A stretch of DNA of 64,000 bases from CAVRCA01 sp963719345 (GCA_963719345.1 CAVRCA010000001.1:1054001-1118000), one strand, 5' to 3'; positions 18,189-27,514 are shown, counted from the first letter of the stretch. Program-made: numbers and translations. Notes: generated by a model from the letters alone, not told the origin.

Positions 18189-19840
18189 GCCCACTCGACA
18201 CCACGTTGCGGGACCCGCCGACGCCGCGTAGCACCATCGGGCGGCCAGCGGACTACCTGCATGAGGCGCACACGCTGCGGTCCTGGTTCTTCACCACCGA
18301 CCATAAGCGGATCGCGTTGCTCTATCTGTTCGCCATCACGGTTTTCTTCGTGGTGGGCGCCGTGGCGGCCGGGCTGGTGCGCCTGGCCCTCGTGGTGCCG
18401 AATGGGCAGATCTTCACCAACGACACCTACAACAAGCTGTTCACGGTACACGGCGTGGTGATGGTGTGGTTCTTCCTGATCCCGTCCATTCCCGCGACAT
18501 TCGGCAACTTCCTGATCCCGATCATGATCGGTGCCAAAGACCTCGCCTTTCCGCGGCTGAATCTGCTGAGCTGGTATGTCTTCGTGAGCGGCGCGCTGTT
18601 CACCGTAGCCGACCTGGTGATCGGCGGGGTTGATACGGGCTGGACGTTCTATGCGCCGTTCAGCACCACCTTCTCCAACACCTACGTCATCCCGGCGTTG
18701 ATCGGCGTCATCATCGTCGGCTTCTCTTCGATCCTGACCGGGCTGAACTTCGTGGTGACGATCCACACGATGCGGGCACCTGGCATGACGTGGTTCCGCA
18801 TGCCGATCTTCGTCTGGACGCACTACGCGACGAGCCTGATCTTCCTGCTGGCAACCCCCGTGATCACCATCGCGCTGATCCTGCTGGTCATGGAACGGGC
18901 CTTTGGCATCGGCATCTTCGACCCTGCACTCGGCGGCGACCCGGTGCTGTTCCAGCACCTGTTCTGGTTCTACTCCCACCCCGCGGTCTACATCATGGTG
19001 TTGCCCGGCATGGGCGTGATCAGCGAAATCGTGCCGGCTTTCGCGCAGAAGAAGATCTTTGGCTACCGGTTCATCGCCTATGCCAGCATTGCACTCGCGA
19101 GCATCACCTTCTTCGTGTGGGGCCACCACATGTTCGTCAACGGCGAGAGCCCGACGGCGGCGCTGGTCTTCTCGGTGCTCAGCTTCACGGTGGCGGTGCC
19201 GTCGGCGGTGAAGGTCTACAACTGGACCGCTACCATCTACAAAGGCAGCATTCGCCTGCAAACACCGATGCTCTATGCGATGGGCTATATCGGCCTGTTC
19301 GTGGTGGGCGGGCTTACCGGACTGTTCCTCGCGACACTGTCGGTCAACGAGCACGTGCACGGCACCTATTTCGTGGTGGCGCACTTCCACTACATCATGG
19401 TCGGCGGCACGGTCCTCGCCTTTCTGGGCGGCCTGCATTTCTGGTGGCCCAAGTTCACCGGGCGCATGTATCCGGAGGCATGGGGCCGCGTCTCCGCCCT
19501 GTTCATTTTTATCGGTTTCAATGTCACGTTCTTCCCGCAATTCCTGCTCGGTTACCTCGGCATGCCGCGGCGCTACCACGAGTATCCGCCCGAGTTCCAA
19601 CTGCTGAACGTGCTGTCGTCGGCGGGTTCCACCCTCCTCGCCGCTGGCTACGTCTTCCCGATGGTCTATCTCGTCTGGTCCCTCTGGTTCGGTCGCAAGG
19701 CGCCGGACAATCCGTGGGAGGCCAAGGGACTGGAGTGGACGACCACCTCGCCGCCCCCCGCGCACAATTTCGTCACCCCACCGACAGTGGATTTCGAGCC
19801 GTACGGCTATCCGATCGAGACGCCCGAAGATGTCGGCTAG
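18185..19840 (+). CDS. coxA: Cytochrome c oxidase subunit I, A2-type heme-copper oxidase
   Basis: 551 residues, twelve helices. Visible ligands are heme a His89 (TVHGVVMVWFF), CuB His265 in Y263SHPAV, CuB His314/His315 (WGHHMFV), and His400/His402 (VAHFHYIMVGG) for hemes a3 and a. The YSHPxV motif replaces the GHPEVY motif, so the D-channel glutamate is absent; this defines the A2 subclass of heme-copper oxidases. It reduces oxygen to water while pumping protons. It overlaps coxB by 4 bases and coxC by 11 bases. Confidence 0.94.
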   Translation: MSPLDTTLRDPPTPRSTIGRPADYLHEAHTLRSWFFTTDHKRIALLYLFAITVFFVVGAVAAGLVRLALVVPNGQIFTNDTYNKLFTVHGVVMVWFFLIPSIPATFGNFLIPIMIGAKDLAFPRLNLLSWYVFVSGALFTVADLVIGGVDTGWTFYAPFSTTFSNTYVIPALIGVIIVGFSSILTGLNFVVTIHTMRAPGMTWFRMPIFVWTHYATSLIFLLATPVITIALILLVMERAFGIGIFDPALGGDPVLFQHLFWFYSHPAVYIMVLPGMGVISEIVPAFAQKKIFGYRFIAYASIALASITFFVWGHHMFVNGESPTAALVFSVLSFTVAVPSAVKVYNWTATIYKGSIRLQTPMLYAMGYIGLFVVGGLTGLFLATLSVNEHVHGTYFVVAHFHYIMVGGTVLAFLGGLHFWWPKFTGRMYPEAWGRVSALFIFIGFNVTFFPQFLLGYLGMPRRYHEYPPEFQLLNVLSSAGSTLLAAGYVFPMVYLVWSLWFGRKAPDNPWEAKGLEWTTTSPPPAHNFVTPPTVDFEPYGYPIETPEDVG

Positions 19841-20489
19841 CGCGATCGGGCTGCCCACCGGGATCGAGGTCGAGGAGCAGTTCGCCAATGCGGACCAGCA
19901 GCGCCGCGCTGCCGAACTCGGGATGTGGGCCTGGTTGCTGACGGAGCTCCTGCTGTTCGGCGGCCTGTTCCTGGGCGCGCTGGTGCTGCACTACCTGCAC
20001 CCGGCGTCAGTGCAGGCGGCGGCGCAGCACCTGAAGTTCTGGATCGGCGCAACCAACACGGTCATCCTGATTTGCTCGAGCTTGACGATGTCCGGCGCGA
20101 TCATGCTGTCCCGCCTGGGCGGGCAAACCTGGATGGTGCGCTGCATGCTGGCGACGGCGGCCCTTGGCTCGCTGTTCCTCGTGCTGAAAGGCTACGAGTA
20201 CTACCGGGACTACGCCGAGCATGTCACACCCTTCCTGAGCCGGCCGTATGCGCTGGCGGGCGACGCGGCGTCGCAGCTGTTCGTGAACCTGTATTTCCTC
20301 ACGACAGCGCTGCACGGATTACATCTCACGACCGGTGTCATGATCCTGTTGGGGCTGACGTGGCAGGCGAGTAGGCCGCACTACCTGGAGCGGCATCAGA
20401 ATCGCATCGAGGTCTTCGGCCTCTACTGGCACTTCATCGACCTGATCTGGATCACCGCCTTCCCGGTTCTCTACGTGGTCGGCCGATGA
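19830..20489 (+). CDS. coxC: Cytochrome c oxidase subunit III
   Basis: 219 residues with about five membrane segments (LLTELLLFGGLFLGALVLHY, FFLTTALHGLHLTTGVMIL-like, WHFIDLIWITAFPVLYVVG). This matches the five-helix form of subunit III seen in caa3 operons. The subunit stabilises subunit I and the proton input. It starts inside coxA (11-base overlap) and ends overlapping coxD. Confidence 0.9.
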   Translation: MSASAIGLPTGIEVEEQFANADQQRRAAELGMWAWLLTELLLFGGLFLGALVLHYLHPASVQAAAQHLKFWIGATNTVILICSSLTMSGAIMLSRLGGQTWMVRCMLATAALGSLFLVLKGYEYYRDYAEHVTPFLSRPYALAGDAASQLFVNLYFLTTALHGLHLTTGVMILLGLTWQASRPHYLERHQNRIEVFGLYWHFIDLIWITAFPVLYVVGR

Positions 20490-20791
20490 GCGGCCGTATG
20501 CCCGACGCGATGGAGAAGCAGGAGATCTGGTCGCACATGCGCGTGCCGGTCTTCGCTTTTATCGCCCTGCTTGGCTTTCTCGCCGGCATCGTCCTGATTG
20601 CCCAGTTGATGCCGTCCCGCACGGCCTCCTTCATCGAGGCAGGCCTTACCGCCTGCATGATCCTGACCGTCTTGCTGTTTTCCATGGAAGTGCGGGCGGA
20701 GACGCCATTGCTGCGTTTCTACGCGAGCCTCGGCTTCTGCTGGCTGGCCATCCTCATGGCGGTGACGATGATCGACTACTGGACCCGTTAG
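20486..20791 (+). CDS. coxD: Cytochrome c oxidase subunit IV family protein
   Basis: 101 residues with three hydrophobic segments (VFAFIALLGFLAGIVLIAQL, FIEAGLTACMILTVLLFSME, FCWLAILMAVTMIDYW), as in small prokaryotic subunit IV proteins. ATGA overlap with coxC. It closes the respiratory operon; the SDR gene follows after 21 bases and could be co-transcribed. Confidence 0.8.
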   Translation: MSGRMPDAMEKQEIWSHMRVPVFAFIALLGFLAGIVLIAQLMPSRTASFIEAGLTACMILTVLLFSMEVRAETPLLRFYASLGFCWLAILMAVTMIDYWTR

Positions 20792-20812
20792 GCCCCAACA
20801 AGGACGCAAAAC

Positions 20813-21805
20813 ATGGCGCGTGTCGCAGTTATCACCGGTGCCGGCGCTGGCGTGGGCCGAGCAACCGTGACCGAGTTCGCGCGCAACGGGTGCGATGTCG
20901 CCCTGCTGTCGCGCGACCCGGAGCGGCTCGAGGAAGCGGCGGCCGAAATCCGCCGTTTCGGCGTCCGCGCCCTGCCCATTCCGACCGACGTGGCCGACGC
21001 CGCGGCCGTGGACGCGGCAGCCGAGCGCGTCGAGCAGGAGTTGGGGCCGATCGACATCTGGGTGAACGTCGCGATGGCGACCGTCTTTGCGCCGGTCCAT
21101 AAGCTGACGGCGGCGGAAATCCAGCGCGGCACCACGGTCACCTATCTCGGCCAGGTGCATGGCATGATGGCGGCGTTAAAGCGGATGCGTCCACGCAATC
21201 GCGGCTCGATCGTCAACGTCGGCTCGGCGCTCGGCTACCGGTCCGTGCCGCTGCAGTCGATCTACTGCGGCGCCAAGTTCGCCATCCGCGGCTTCACCGA
21301 TTCGCTGCGCTCCGAGCTGATCCACGACAACGTCAACGTCACGCTGACGATGGTGGACCTGCCGGCCGTAAACACGCCGCAATTCGACTGGGCGCTGAAC
21401 AAGATGGGGCATAAGGCGATGCCGGTGCCGCCGATCTACCAGCCGGAAGTGCCCGCGCGGGCGATCTACTTCGGTGCGACACACCCGCGCCGGCAGATCT
21501 GGGTTGGCTTTCCGACGGTGAGGGCGATCCTCGCCAACCGAATCGCACCGGGGTTGATCGACCGCTACTTGGCGAAGAACGGCTACTCCGGGCAACTAAC
21601 GGACGAGACCAAGCCGGCGGACGCGCCGGCGAACCTTTTCGAACCCGTCAAGGGCGCTTACGGCGCCCATGGTCGGTTCGACAGCAAGGCCCGCACCGGA
21701 AGCTGGGAGATGTTCACCAGCCGCCACCGCAACGCAATGTGGGCCACCATCGGCGTCATCGCCATCGCCGGCATCCACCAGCTTGCCAAGCGCCTGAACG
21801 TATGA
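20813..21805 (+). CDS. SDR family oxidoreductase with C-terminal membrane segment
   Basis: 330 residues, intact. A Rossmann fold opens with VITGAGAGVGRATVTEFAR; the catalytic Ser and Tyr-x3-Lys are in NVGSALGYRS and SIYCGAKFAIRGF. After residue 250 comes an extension, ending in a hydrophobic stretch near the C-terminus (MWATIGVIAIAGIHQLA) that could anchor it to the membrane. Substrate unknown. It lies 21 bases after coxD on the same strand, so it may be the last gene of the respiratory transcript. Confidence 0.8.
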   Translation: MARVAVITGAGAGVGRATVTEFARNGCDVALLSRDPERLEEAAAEIRRFGVRALPIPTDVADAAAVDAAAERVEQELGPIDIWVNVAMATVFAPVHKLTAAEIQRGTTVTYLGQVHGMMAALKRMRPRNRGSIVNVGSALGYRSVPLQSIYCGAKFAIRGFTDSLRSELIHDNVNVTLTMVDLPAVNTPQFDWALNKMGHKAMPVPPIYQPEVPARAIYFGATHPRRQIWVGFPTVRAILANRIAPGLIDRYLAKNGYSGQLTDETKPADAPANLFEPVKGAYGAHGRFDSKARTGSWEMFTSRHRNAMWATIGVIAIAGIHQLAKRLNV

Positions 21806-21817
21806 GGGCGTTGCCGC

Positions 21818-22705
21818 CTATCGGACCGTGCAGTGGCGGACGATGCCGCGCATCCCCGGACGCACGCGGAACAAGGCGCCGGCCAACGGTTCGCGTTCGA
21901 GCTGCTCGGGAGCGAGCTTGTCTCGGGCGCTGGTGACGTAGAGTTCGTCGAGGTTCTCGCCGCCGAACGCGCACATGGTCGGCTGGCTGACCGGCAGCTC
22001 GATATCGCGGTCGCAGGAGCCGTCCGGTCGGTAGCGGCGCAGTCGGCCGCCGCCGTGCAGGGCGCACCAATACCCGCCCTCCGTGTCTACCGCTGCGCCG
22101 TCCGGAAGGCCGAGTGCTTCAGGTATCTCGGCGAAGCGGCGTCTCGGGCCGATTCGGCCATTCGCCGGGTCGAACTCGTGCGCCAGGATCTCGCGGCGAT
22201 TGCTGTGCGATAGGTAGAACACCCGCCCGTCCGGGCTCCACGCCATGCCGTTGTGCAACTCGGCGGCGTCGGGTTCCGGCCGAAGTCCCCCATCGAGGGT
22301 GAAGCTGTGCAGCGACGAGCGCTGCGGCGGCTGCGCGCTCTTGTCCAGCGGGTCGAACATGACGCCGACCCAGAAGCGGCCGGTTCCGTCGCAAGCACCC
22401 TCGTTGAACCGCAGCAGCGCCGGGTCATAGGGCGGCGGCGCAAGCCGGGTCAGGCTGCCCGAGGTGAAATCGAGCCGGAACACGCCCTTCCGCAGCGCCA
22501 CCACCGCCCCGCTGCCGCCAGCGAGCAGCGCGAACCCGCCGATGTCGCTCGTCACCGCCCAGGAGCGCTGCGCCCCCGAAGCCGGGTCGTAGCGAAACAA
22601 TGCCGGCTCCTTGACGTCGATCCAATAGAGCGCGTGCTCGGGGGCCGACCAGGTCGGCGACTCGCCTATGGTTGCCTTCGCATCCACGACCGCTTCGATC
22701 GTCAT
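21818..22705 (-). CDS. SMP-30/gluconolactonase/LRE family lactonase
   Basis: 295 residues, six-bladed propeller of the SMP-30 family: VVDAKATIGESPTWSAPEHA with the first metal-ligand Glu, RFNEGACDGTGRFWVGVM, LHNGMAWSPDGRVFYLSHSN, PDGAAVDTEGGYWCALHG. The Glu, Asn and Asp metal ligands are visible. Such enzymes hydrolyse sugar lactones (for example glucono- or galactonolactone) in the cytoplasm. Start at 22705 (MTIEAVVDAK); longer upstream readings lack family resemblance. Divergent from the MFS gene, which suggests a shared sugar-acid transport and catabolism unit. Confidence 0.85.
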   Translation of the reverse strand: MTIEAVVDAKATIGESPTWSAPEHALYWIDVKEPALFRYDPASGAQRSWAVTSDIGGFALLAGGSGAVVALRKGVFRLDFTSGSLTRLAPPPYDPALLRFNEGACDGTGRFWVGVMFDPLDKSAQPPQRSSLHSFTLDGGLRPEPDAAELHNGMAWSPDGRVFYLSHSNRREILAHEFDPANGRIGPRRRFAEIPEALGLPDGAAVDTEGGYWCALHGGGRLRRYRPDGSCDRDIELPVSQPTMCAFGGENLDELYVTSARDKLAPEQLEREPLAGALFRVRPGMRGIVRHCTVR

Positions 22706-22937
22706 TCGCGCCGAACCCCGCGCCCGCACCGTAATAACGACGCCTTTCCATGCGCCGCCTCTCTTACGGTCGAGAGGATGGCGGCTGCCGCTCGGTGGAG
22801 GAAGGCAAATCTCCGCGCGCCCAAGTGCAGAAACGCAAGACCAAGGCGGTAGCCTTCGGCCCTGGCCTCCCGGAGCGCCGTTTGCCTTCGCGGGGTCTTC
22901 TGTAGACGCCGGAGCGGCGGCTGCGGATAGGGGAAAC

Positions 22938-23639
22938 ATGGCCGAACCGGGCACCATCGACGTCGCGGCGTTGATCGAACACCAGAGGCTCACCCCCTTC
23001 ATCATACGGCTGGTGGTCCTGTCGTGGATCATCACCTTCTTCGATGGTTTCGACATCAACGTCATCTCGTTCGTGGCACCCTATCTCGCCACCGCCTACA
23101 AGATCGACCGCGCGTCGATGGGCATACTGTTCAGCGCGGGTCTTGTCGGCACGATGGTCGGCGGCTTCGCTTTTGGCCTCCTCGGCGATTGGATCGGCCG
23201 CCGCCCCACGATCATCGCGGCCACTGCCGCCTTTGGAGTGCTGACCCTCGGCTTCGCGCTGGCTTCCAACTACACGGAATTCCTGATCATCCGGCTGATC
23301 GATGGTCTCGCGATCGGCGGCATGCTGCCACTCTGCTGGGCGCTCAACATCGAATACGTGCCGAAGCGCTATCAGGCGACGGTGCACAGCACTGCTGGCC
23401 TGTTCTATCCAAGCGTCTATCGCGGGAACGGCGCTGGCTGGGCGACTTCGATCGCGAAAATCGGCTCGATTGCCGGGCCTATTTTGGGCGGCTTGATTCT
23501 TTCGACGGCGCTGCCTGTGCGGCAGATCTTCGTTTGTCTTGCGCTTTGCCCGGCGCTGATGGCGATTTGCATGTGGACGATTAGCCGCATTCGTGTTGGG
23601 CGCCGGGATCCCGCGCCGGTTCGGGCGCGGGTGGCCTGA
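22938..23639 (+). pseudogene. MFS transporter (aromatic acid/H+ symporter-like) with internal deletion
   Basis: 233 residues instead of the usual 430-450. The N-terminal five or so helices are normal, with DGFDINVISFVAPYLA and the MFS signature GDWIGRRPT. After VPKRYQAT (about residue 154) the reading passes directly, in frame, into the last helices (AGLFYPSVYRGNGAGWATS, KIGSIAGPILGG). About 180-200 residues, roughly helices 6-10, are missing. Such a protein is unlikely to transport. ATG at 22938 follows GGGGAAAC. Either a true deletion or collapsed assembly. Confidence 0.7.
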
Positions 23640-23640
23640 G

Positions 23641-23950
23641 ATGGACACTCCTGCGCCGTTCACCACCGCCGACCTCTCCGGCGCGATCGACTGCGATGTG
23701 CATCCTGGCGTGCCGCGCCGCTCCGACCTGATGCCCTATTTCGGAGCCTATTGGCGCGAGCGGATCGCCTATGTCACCGGCGAGTATGGCGCCTACGCCG
23801 AAGAACGGATTCTCCCCGCTGCGCGGGCGATCGCACTGCCGGACGGTTTGAGCGACGAGGCTGCCGCTTCTTTCATCTTGAAAGGGCTGACCGCCTGCAT
23901 GTTGCTGCGCCGGGTCTACGTCGTGCAGCGTGAGCGTCGCGCGCGTGCTC
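23641..23950 (+). pseudogene. Chimera: amidohydrolase N-terminus joined to quinone-oxidoreductase fragment
   Basis: Residues 1-45 (AIDCDVHPGVPRRSDLMPYF, YWRERI) match the start of TIM-barrel amidohydrolases (amidohydrolase_2), including the DCDVHP metal-ligand region. From about residue 46 the same frame becomes a medium-chain quinone oxidoreductase: GAYAEERILPAARAIALPDG, LSDEAAASFILKGLTACMLL. After about residue 95 this also ends. Two unrelated genes are thus fused in frame near 23775, each lacking most of its length. The gene starts 1 base after the MFS stop. Confidence 0.6.
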
Positions 23951-24270
23951 ACCTCGCCCGGAACTTCGGGATGAGCCACGCCGGCAATGCCGTAATCGGC
24001 GATCTCGACTTCCACCCCCGAAGTGCCCGGGTCGCATCGCGCCGCTGTTGCGCACCATTGTCGCGCGGCTCCGCGCAAACCCTGGCGTCCGAGAGCGAGC
24101 CCGGAATCACCGCCTCAGCCTCGGAAGAGTTGATCCTTCCTTGGCGTCCCGGATCCTCCGCCGCCACGGCTTCAGTGACATCGAAGCGGCCCTGCGGCAG
24201 GCAGTTCGGCTTCCCGAATCCCTGCCTCGGGGCCGCGAGTTGAATGGCTTCGCTGTTCAAGTTGAACTTG
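23951..24270. other. Unassigned 320-base stretch
   Basis: Open reading frames on both strands cross this stretch without recognisable family similarity. The plus-strand frame through 24048-24278 (LRANPGVRERARNHRLSLGR, HGFSDIEAALRQAVRLPE) looks protein-like in composition and may be the tail of another deleted gene. No RNA or repeat seen. Confidence 0.3.
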
Positions 24271-25767
24271 CTACGTAAATCCCGCGATTTGCTCGGCGAG
24301 CATGAGCGTGGTCAGGTTGACCGGTACGGAGACGGCGTTGGGGATGATCGACGCGTCGACCACCCGAAGCCTATCCATGCCGCGCACGCGTCCGGTCGCG
24401 TCGACCACCGCGGCGGGGTCCGCTTCGCCGCCCATCGGCGCGGTCGACGTGCCGTGATAGAAGGTCAACGTTCCCGCGTGCAGCGCTTCGTCGAGATCAT
24501 CGTTCGGCCATATGTCCGCGTCGGGGCTGAGTTCATGGTCAATCATGGCCACCACAGCCGGGGCCGCCGCGATCCGCCGTGCGAGCGCCAGCGCCTCGCG
24601 CAGGCGCTGCTGATCGTCAGGATGCTCAAGCAGGCGATAGTCGATCCGCGGCGTCACCTGCGGGTCGCGGCTCTTCAACCGCACCGTGCCGGAGCCGCGC
24701 GGAATGACGACGCAGCACCAGATGCGCAGCGTCCGCACCGGCGCACCCCGGTCGTCCATGTCAGGCTGAACCGAGACGGATAGCTGGAGGTCGAGCTCGT
24801 CGCCTTGCGCCAACGACGAGCGGGTCCAGACCACACCGCTTCCGCCCTCCGGGTCATGCGGCGCGTCCTGTCGCATCTGGAACGCGACAGTATACATGGG
24901 GTGGTCCTGCAGCCGCTCGCCGACGGGCAGGTCCGCCCTGACCGGGATGCCAAGCCCGTCCAAATGCAGGGCCGGTCCCACGCCGGAACGCAGCAGGATC
25001 GCCGGGCTGCCGTACACGCCCGCCGACAGGATGACCTCGCCCGCCGCGACATCTTCGCCGTCCGCGAGCCGCACGCCGATCGCGCGATCGCCCTCGAACG
25101 CGACCCGGTCGACCAGCGCCCCGCTCCGGATCGTGAGGTTCGCCCGAGCGCGGACGGCGGCGGTGAGATAGGCGGTCCCGGCGTTCGCCTTGACGCCGTC
25201 GACGATGTTCTTGACCTCGCCGCCCACCCCGCCCTCGTGCGGACCGTTAAAGTCGTCCACCTTGGGCAGCCCCAGCGCCGCGGCCGCTTCCAAGAAGCGG
25301 CGCACCGGCGGAGTCAGCTTGTCGACCTTGGGCTGGCGGATCGGCCAAGGACCGGATGTGCCATGCCAGCGCGGGTCGTCGATGTCGCTGCGTTCCAGCC
25401 GCTTATAGGCCTTCAGCGCCTGCTCGTACGACCAGTCCGGCAGGCCGTGGGCGACCCAGCGCGCGAAGTCGTCGGCGCGGGCGCGGCGCGCGATCCCCGC
25501 ATTGATCGCCGACCCGCCGCCGAGCAGCTTGCCCGCGAACGCCGCGATCGAGTGCCCCGTCCGCCCGGGCACGCTCTGGTAACCCCAGGTCCATCGCGGT
25601 TCGATCGCGATGGCGGGGCCGGTCAGGTCGGGCGGGTAGCCGTCCGGGGGATAGGCGGACCCCGCCTCCAGTAGCAGCACCCGCCGGTCCGGGTCCTCGC
25701 TCAGCCGCGCGGCGAGCACGCAGCCCGCCGAGCCGCCGCCGACGATCACGACGTCATGCGGCTCCAT
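24271..25767 (-). CDS. GMC family oxidoreductase
   Basis: 498 residues, intact. FAD-binding DVVIVGGGSAGCVLAARLSE opens the protein; the GMC signature GKLLGGGSAINAG and the second signature GVYGSPAILLRSGVGP are present. The active-site region HGTSTAPMGG and the closing VDASIIPNAVSVPVN complete it. GMC enzymes oxidise alcohols, choline or sugars with FAD. The start at 25767 overlaps the stop of the upstream hydrolase gene (ATGA). It is the last gene of a long minus-strand operon running from 31437 and the only fully intact one. Confidence 0.9.
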   Translation of the reverse strand: MEPHDVVIVGGGSAGCVLAARLSEDPDRRVLLLEAGSAYPPDGYPPDLTGPAIAIEPRWTWGYQSVPGRTGHSIAAFAGKLLGGGSAINAGIARRARADDFARWVAHGLPDWSYEQALKAYKRLERSDIDDPRWHGTSGPWPIRQPKVDKLTPPVRRFLEAAAALGLPKVDDFNGPHEGGVGGEVKNIVDGVKANAGTAYLTAAVRARANLTIRSGALVDRVAFEGDRAIGVRLADGEDVAAGEVILSAGVYGSPAILLRSGVGPALHLDGLGIPVRADLPVGERLQDHPMYTVAFQMRQDAPHDPEGGSGVVWTRSSLAQGDELDLQLSVSVQPDMDDRGAPVRTLRIWCCVVIPRGSGTVRLKSRDPQVTPRIDYRLLEHPDDQQRLREALALARRIAAAPAVVAMIDHELSPDADIWPNDDLDEALHAGTLTFYHGTSTAPMGGEADPAAVVDATGRVRGMDRLRVVDASIIPNAVSVPVNLTTLMLAEQIAGFT

Positions 25768-26963
25768 CACGGTTTGCCCGCCACGGCGTTGTCGATCCAC
25801 TGGTATAGAATGTCCTCGGCGCCGGGATTGCCCATGTGACCGCGATCGCCGCGCGCGAACGAGATCTTTCCTGTCGCCCTCGGGTGGCGACTAAGAAGTT
25901 GTCCTCGATCGGGAAGATCGAGTCCTCCATGCCATCGATGACGAGCAGCCTGCACGTGGGCGTCCCGAGCAGGCCGCCCTCGACCAGGCTGAATTCCGGC
26001 CTCGGCGGCATAGCGCGCAACGGCCGCTGCGGGGTCGCTGTCGCGGTAGCCGAATTTCTACGCGAGCGCCTCGGCCAGGGCGAACGGGTATTCCATCTGG
26101 TCCTGGGCGCCGATCCACTCCGGCATCGAACATGTGGTGGCATCCGCCGCCCTGGGCGACGACAGCGAACAGACGGTCCGGCGTGGGTGTGCGCGACCCG
26201 AAAGGCGTAGTAGCCGCCCGTGCTGATCCCGCGCGCGACGACCTTCTTCGGGTCGAAGCCGTGATCGGAGGCCTTCGCCGCGACCCAGTCGATGACGCTG
26301 CTCATCAGGCGGTCTGGCGAGGTGGGGTCGTTGGGCGCGGCGGGACAGTCGCCCGTGCCCGGGATCTCGAAGCTCAGCGTCGCAAAGCCGCGATCGACGT
26401 GCTGTTGCGTGCGCGGCGTGTGATCGGTCCGGTAGGCGTCCAGCCCGCAGATGAAGAGAAGCACCGGCCAAGCCGCAGCCGGCCTGTCGCCCTTCGGCAG
26501 GCGCAGATAGGCCTGGATGGGGCGATCGTCGTCGCCGGCGCGAGTGTCGGCATGGGTGAAGGGACGGCTGACGGGGACGCTGGGCGGGTCGAGCAGCTGT
26601 CCGCCTTTCTCGTAGGCGGCCTTGCCCTGTCCCCACGCCTCCTGGCCCAAGCGGCGACCGGTTGATCGGAAACCTGGCGATCCGGTACACAGCCGCCGCG
26701 CTCAGAAAGAGGTTCCTCGCCTGCTCGGTTTTCGCATTTCGACAGCGCGTCCTGCAGCCTGAGCGGCGAGCTGTTCGCCTACCGGGAGGAACGGCTGGCG
26801 TAGTCGTCGGGCCGGTACAGAGATGGCCGGATCGTCGCCGGACAGCTCGCACCAGGTCGGCGAAGATCGGGTCGAAGTCCGCAACATCACCGTCGGTGAA
26901 CGGATAGATGCCGGCGGAGCAAGGCGTCCGCCACTTCTGGGCCCACAAGCCGAGACGGACTCA
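25767..26963 (-). pseudogene. Alpha/beta hydrolase (FrsA/DUF1100-like esterase), frameshifted
   Basis: Reading across frames gives about 395 residues. The N-terminal helical part has YPFTDGDVADFDPIFADLV and LFLSAAAVYRIARFPINRSP, then YEKGGQLLDPPSVPV. The hydrolase core has LFICGLDAYRTDHTP, the nucleophile elbow GISTGGYYA and a late VIDGMEDSIFPIEDN carrying the acid. Breaks lie near 26920, 26800, 26650, 26180, 26060 and 25870. Carboxyl-ester hydrolysis is the family role. The stop overlaps the GMC start, so they were once co-translated. Confidence 0.65.
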
Positions 26964-27061
26964 TGATGCGCGAAATACGGAAAGCCGTTCCGCAGCTGTT
27001 CGCGGTCGACTGAACATGGTAAGGCGGGGCGGTGATCTCAGCAGAGTTCATCATGACGTAC

Positions 27062-27514
27062 TTACGCTTCTTCCGGGGCGGGAGACAGTCGGTTCCAGGG
27101 CGCGGGCTCGACGCTCCGAAACTTGCTCTCGCGGAAGCGCCCCGTGGAAGGCGTCCTGCGACTCGAACTTCTCGGGTGAGAGATCCGGGCGTAGCCCTGG
27201 CCGTGGATCGTGCCCTCTACATAGTCCAGGGTCTCGACCATCCGCGCTTCGGTGTCCGCGTCGGCGGGATACCAGCCCCGCTTGGCGTCGGTGCAAGCGA
27301 GCCAGGTCGCGATCGCGCCGAACTCGGTCAGCACCGTTCCGTCGTCGCGCACCAGCGTCGGAACCTTGCCCTTGGGGTTCACCGATTGGAACGCCGCTCC
27401 GTGCGTCGCGCTGCCCGCGACGTCGACCTTTTCGGCCTCGTATGGCCTGCCAAGCTCCTCGAGCAGGACGTGAATGCCGATCGCGCAGGTGTGCGGGCCC
27501 CAGTAGAGCTTCAT
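27062..27514 (-). pseudogene. Glutathione S-transferase, C-terminal domain largely lost
   Basis: The first 100 residues form a normal thioredoxin-fold GST domain: MKLYWGPHTCAIGIHVLLEE, NPKGKVPTLVRDDGTVLTEF. The helical domain begins (YVEGTIHGQGYARI) and, in the next frame, continues as FESQDAFHGAL, then family similarity ends. A normal member has about 210-230 residues; here about 150 codons remain with one frameshift near 27205. Start at 27514. Upstream on the same strand is a cupin gene. Confidence 0.65.

Noticed and set aside
18080..19888. 602-codon antisense frame opposite coxA
   Set aside because: Shadow of coxA: its composition (His/Arg/Asp-rich) follows from the sense codons and it has no start signal or domain.
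24048..24278. Small plus-strand gene upstream of the GMC stop
   Set aside because: Protein-like composition but no recognised family, no ribosome site, and it sits among deletion fragments; left as unassigned.
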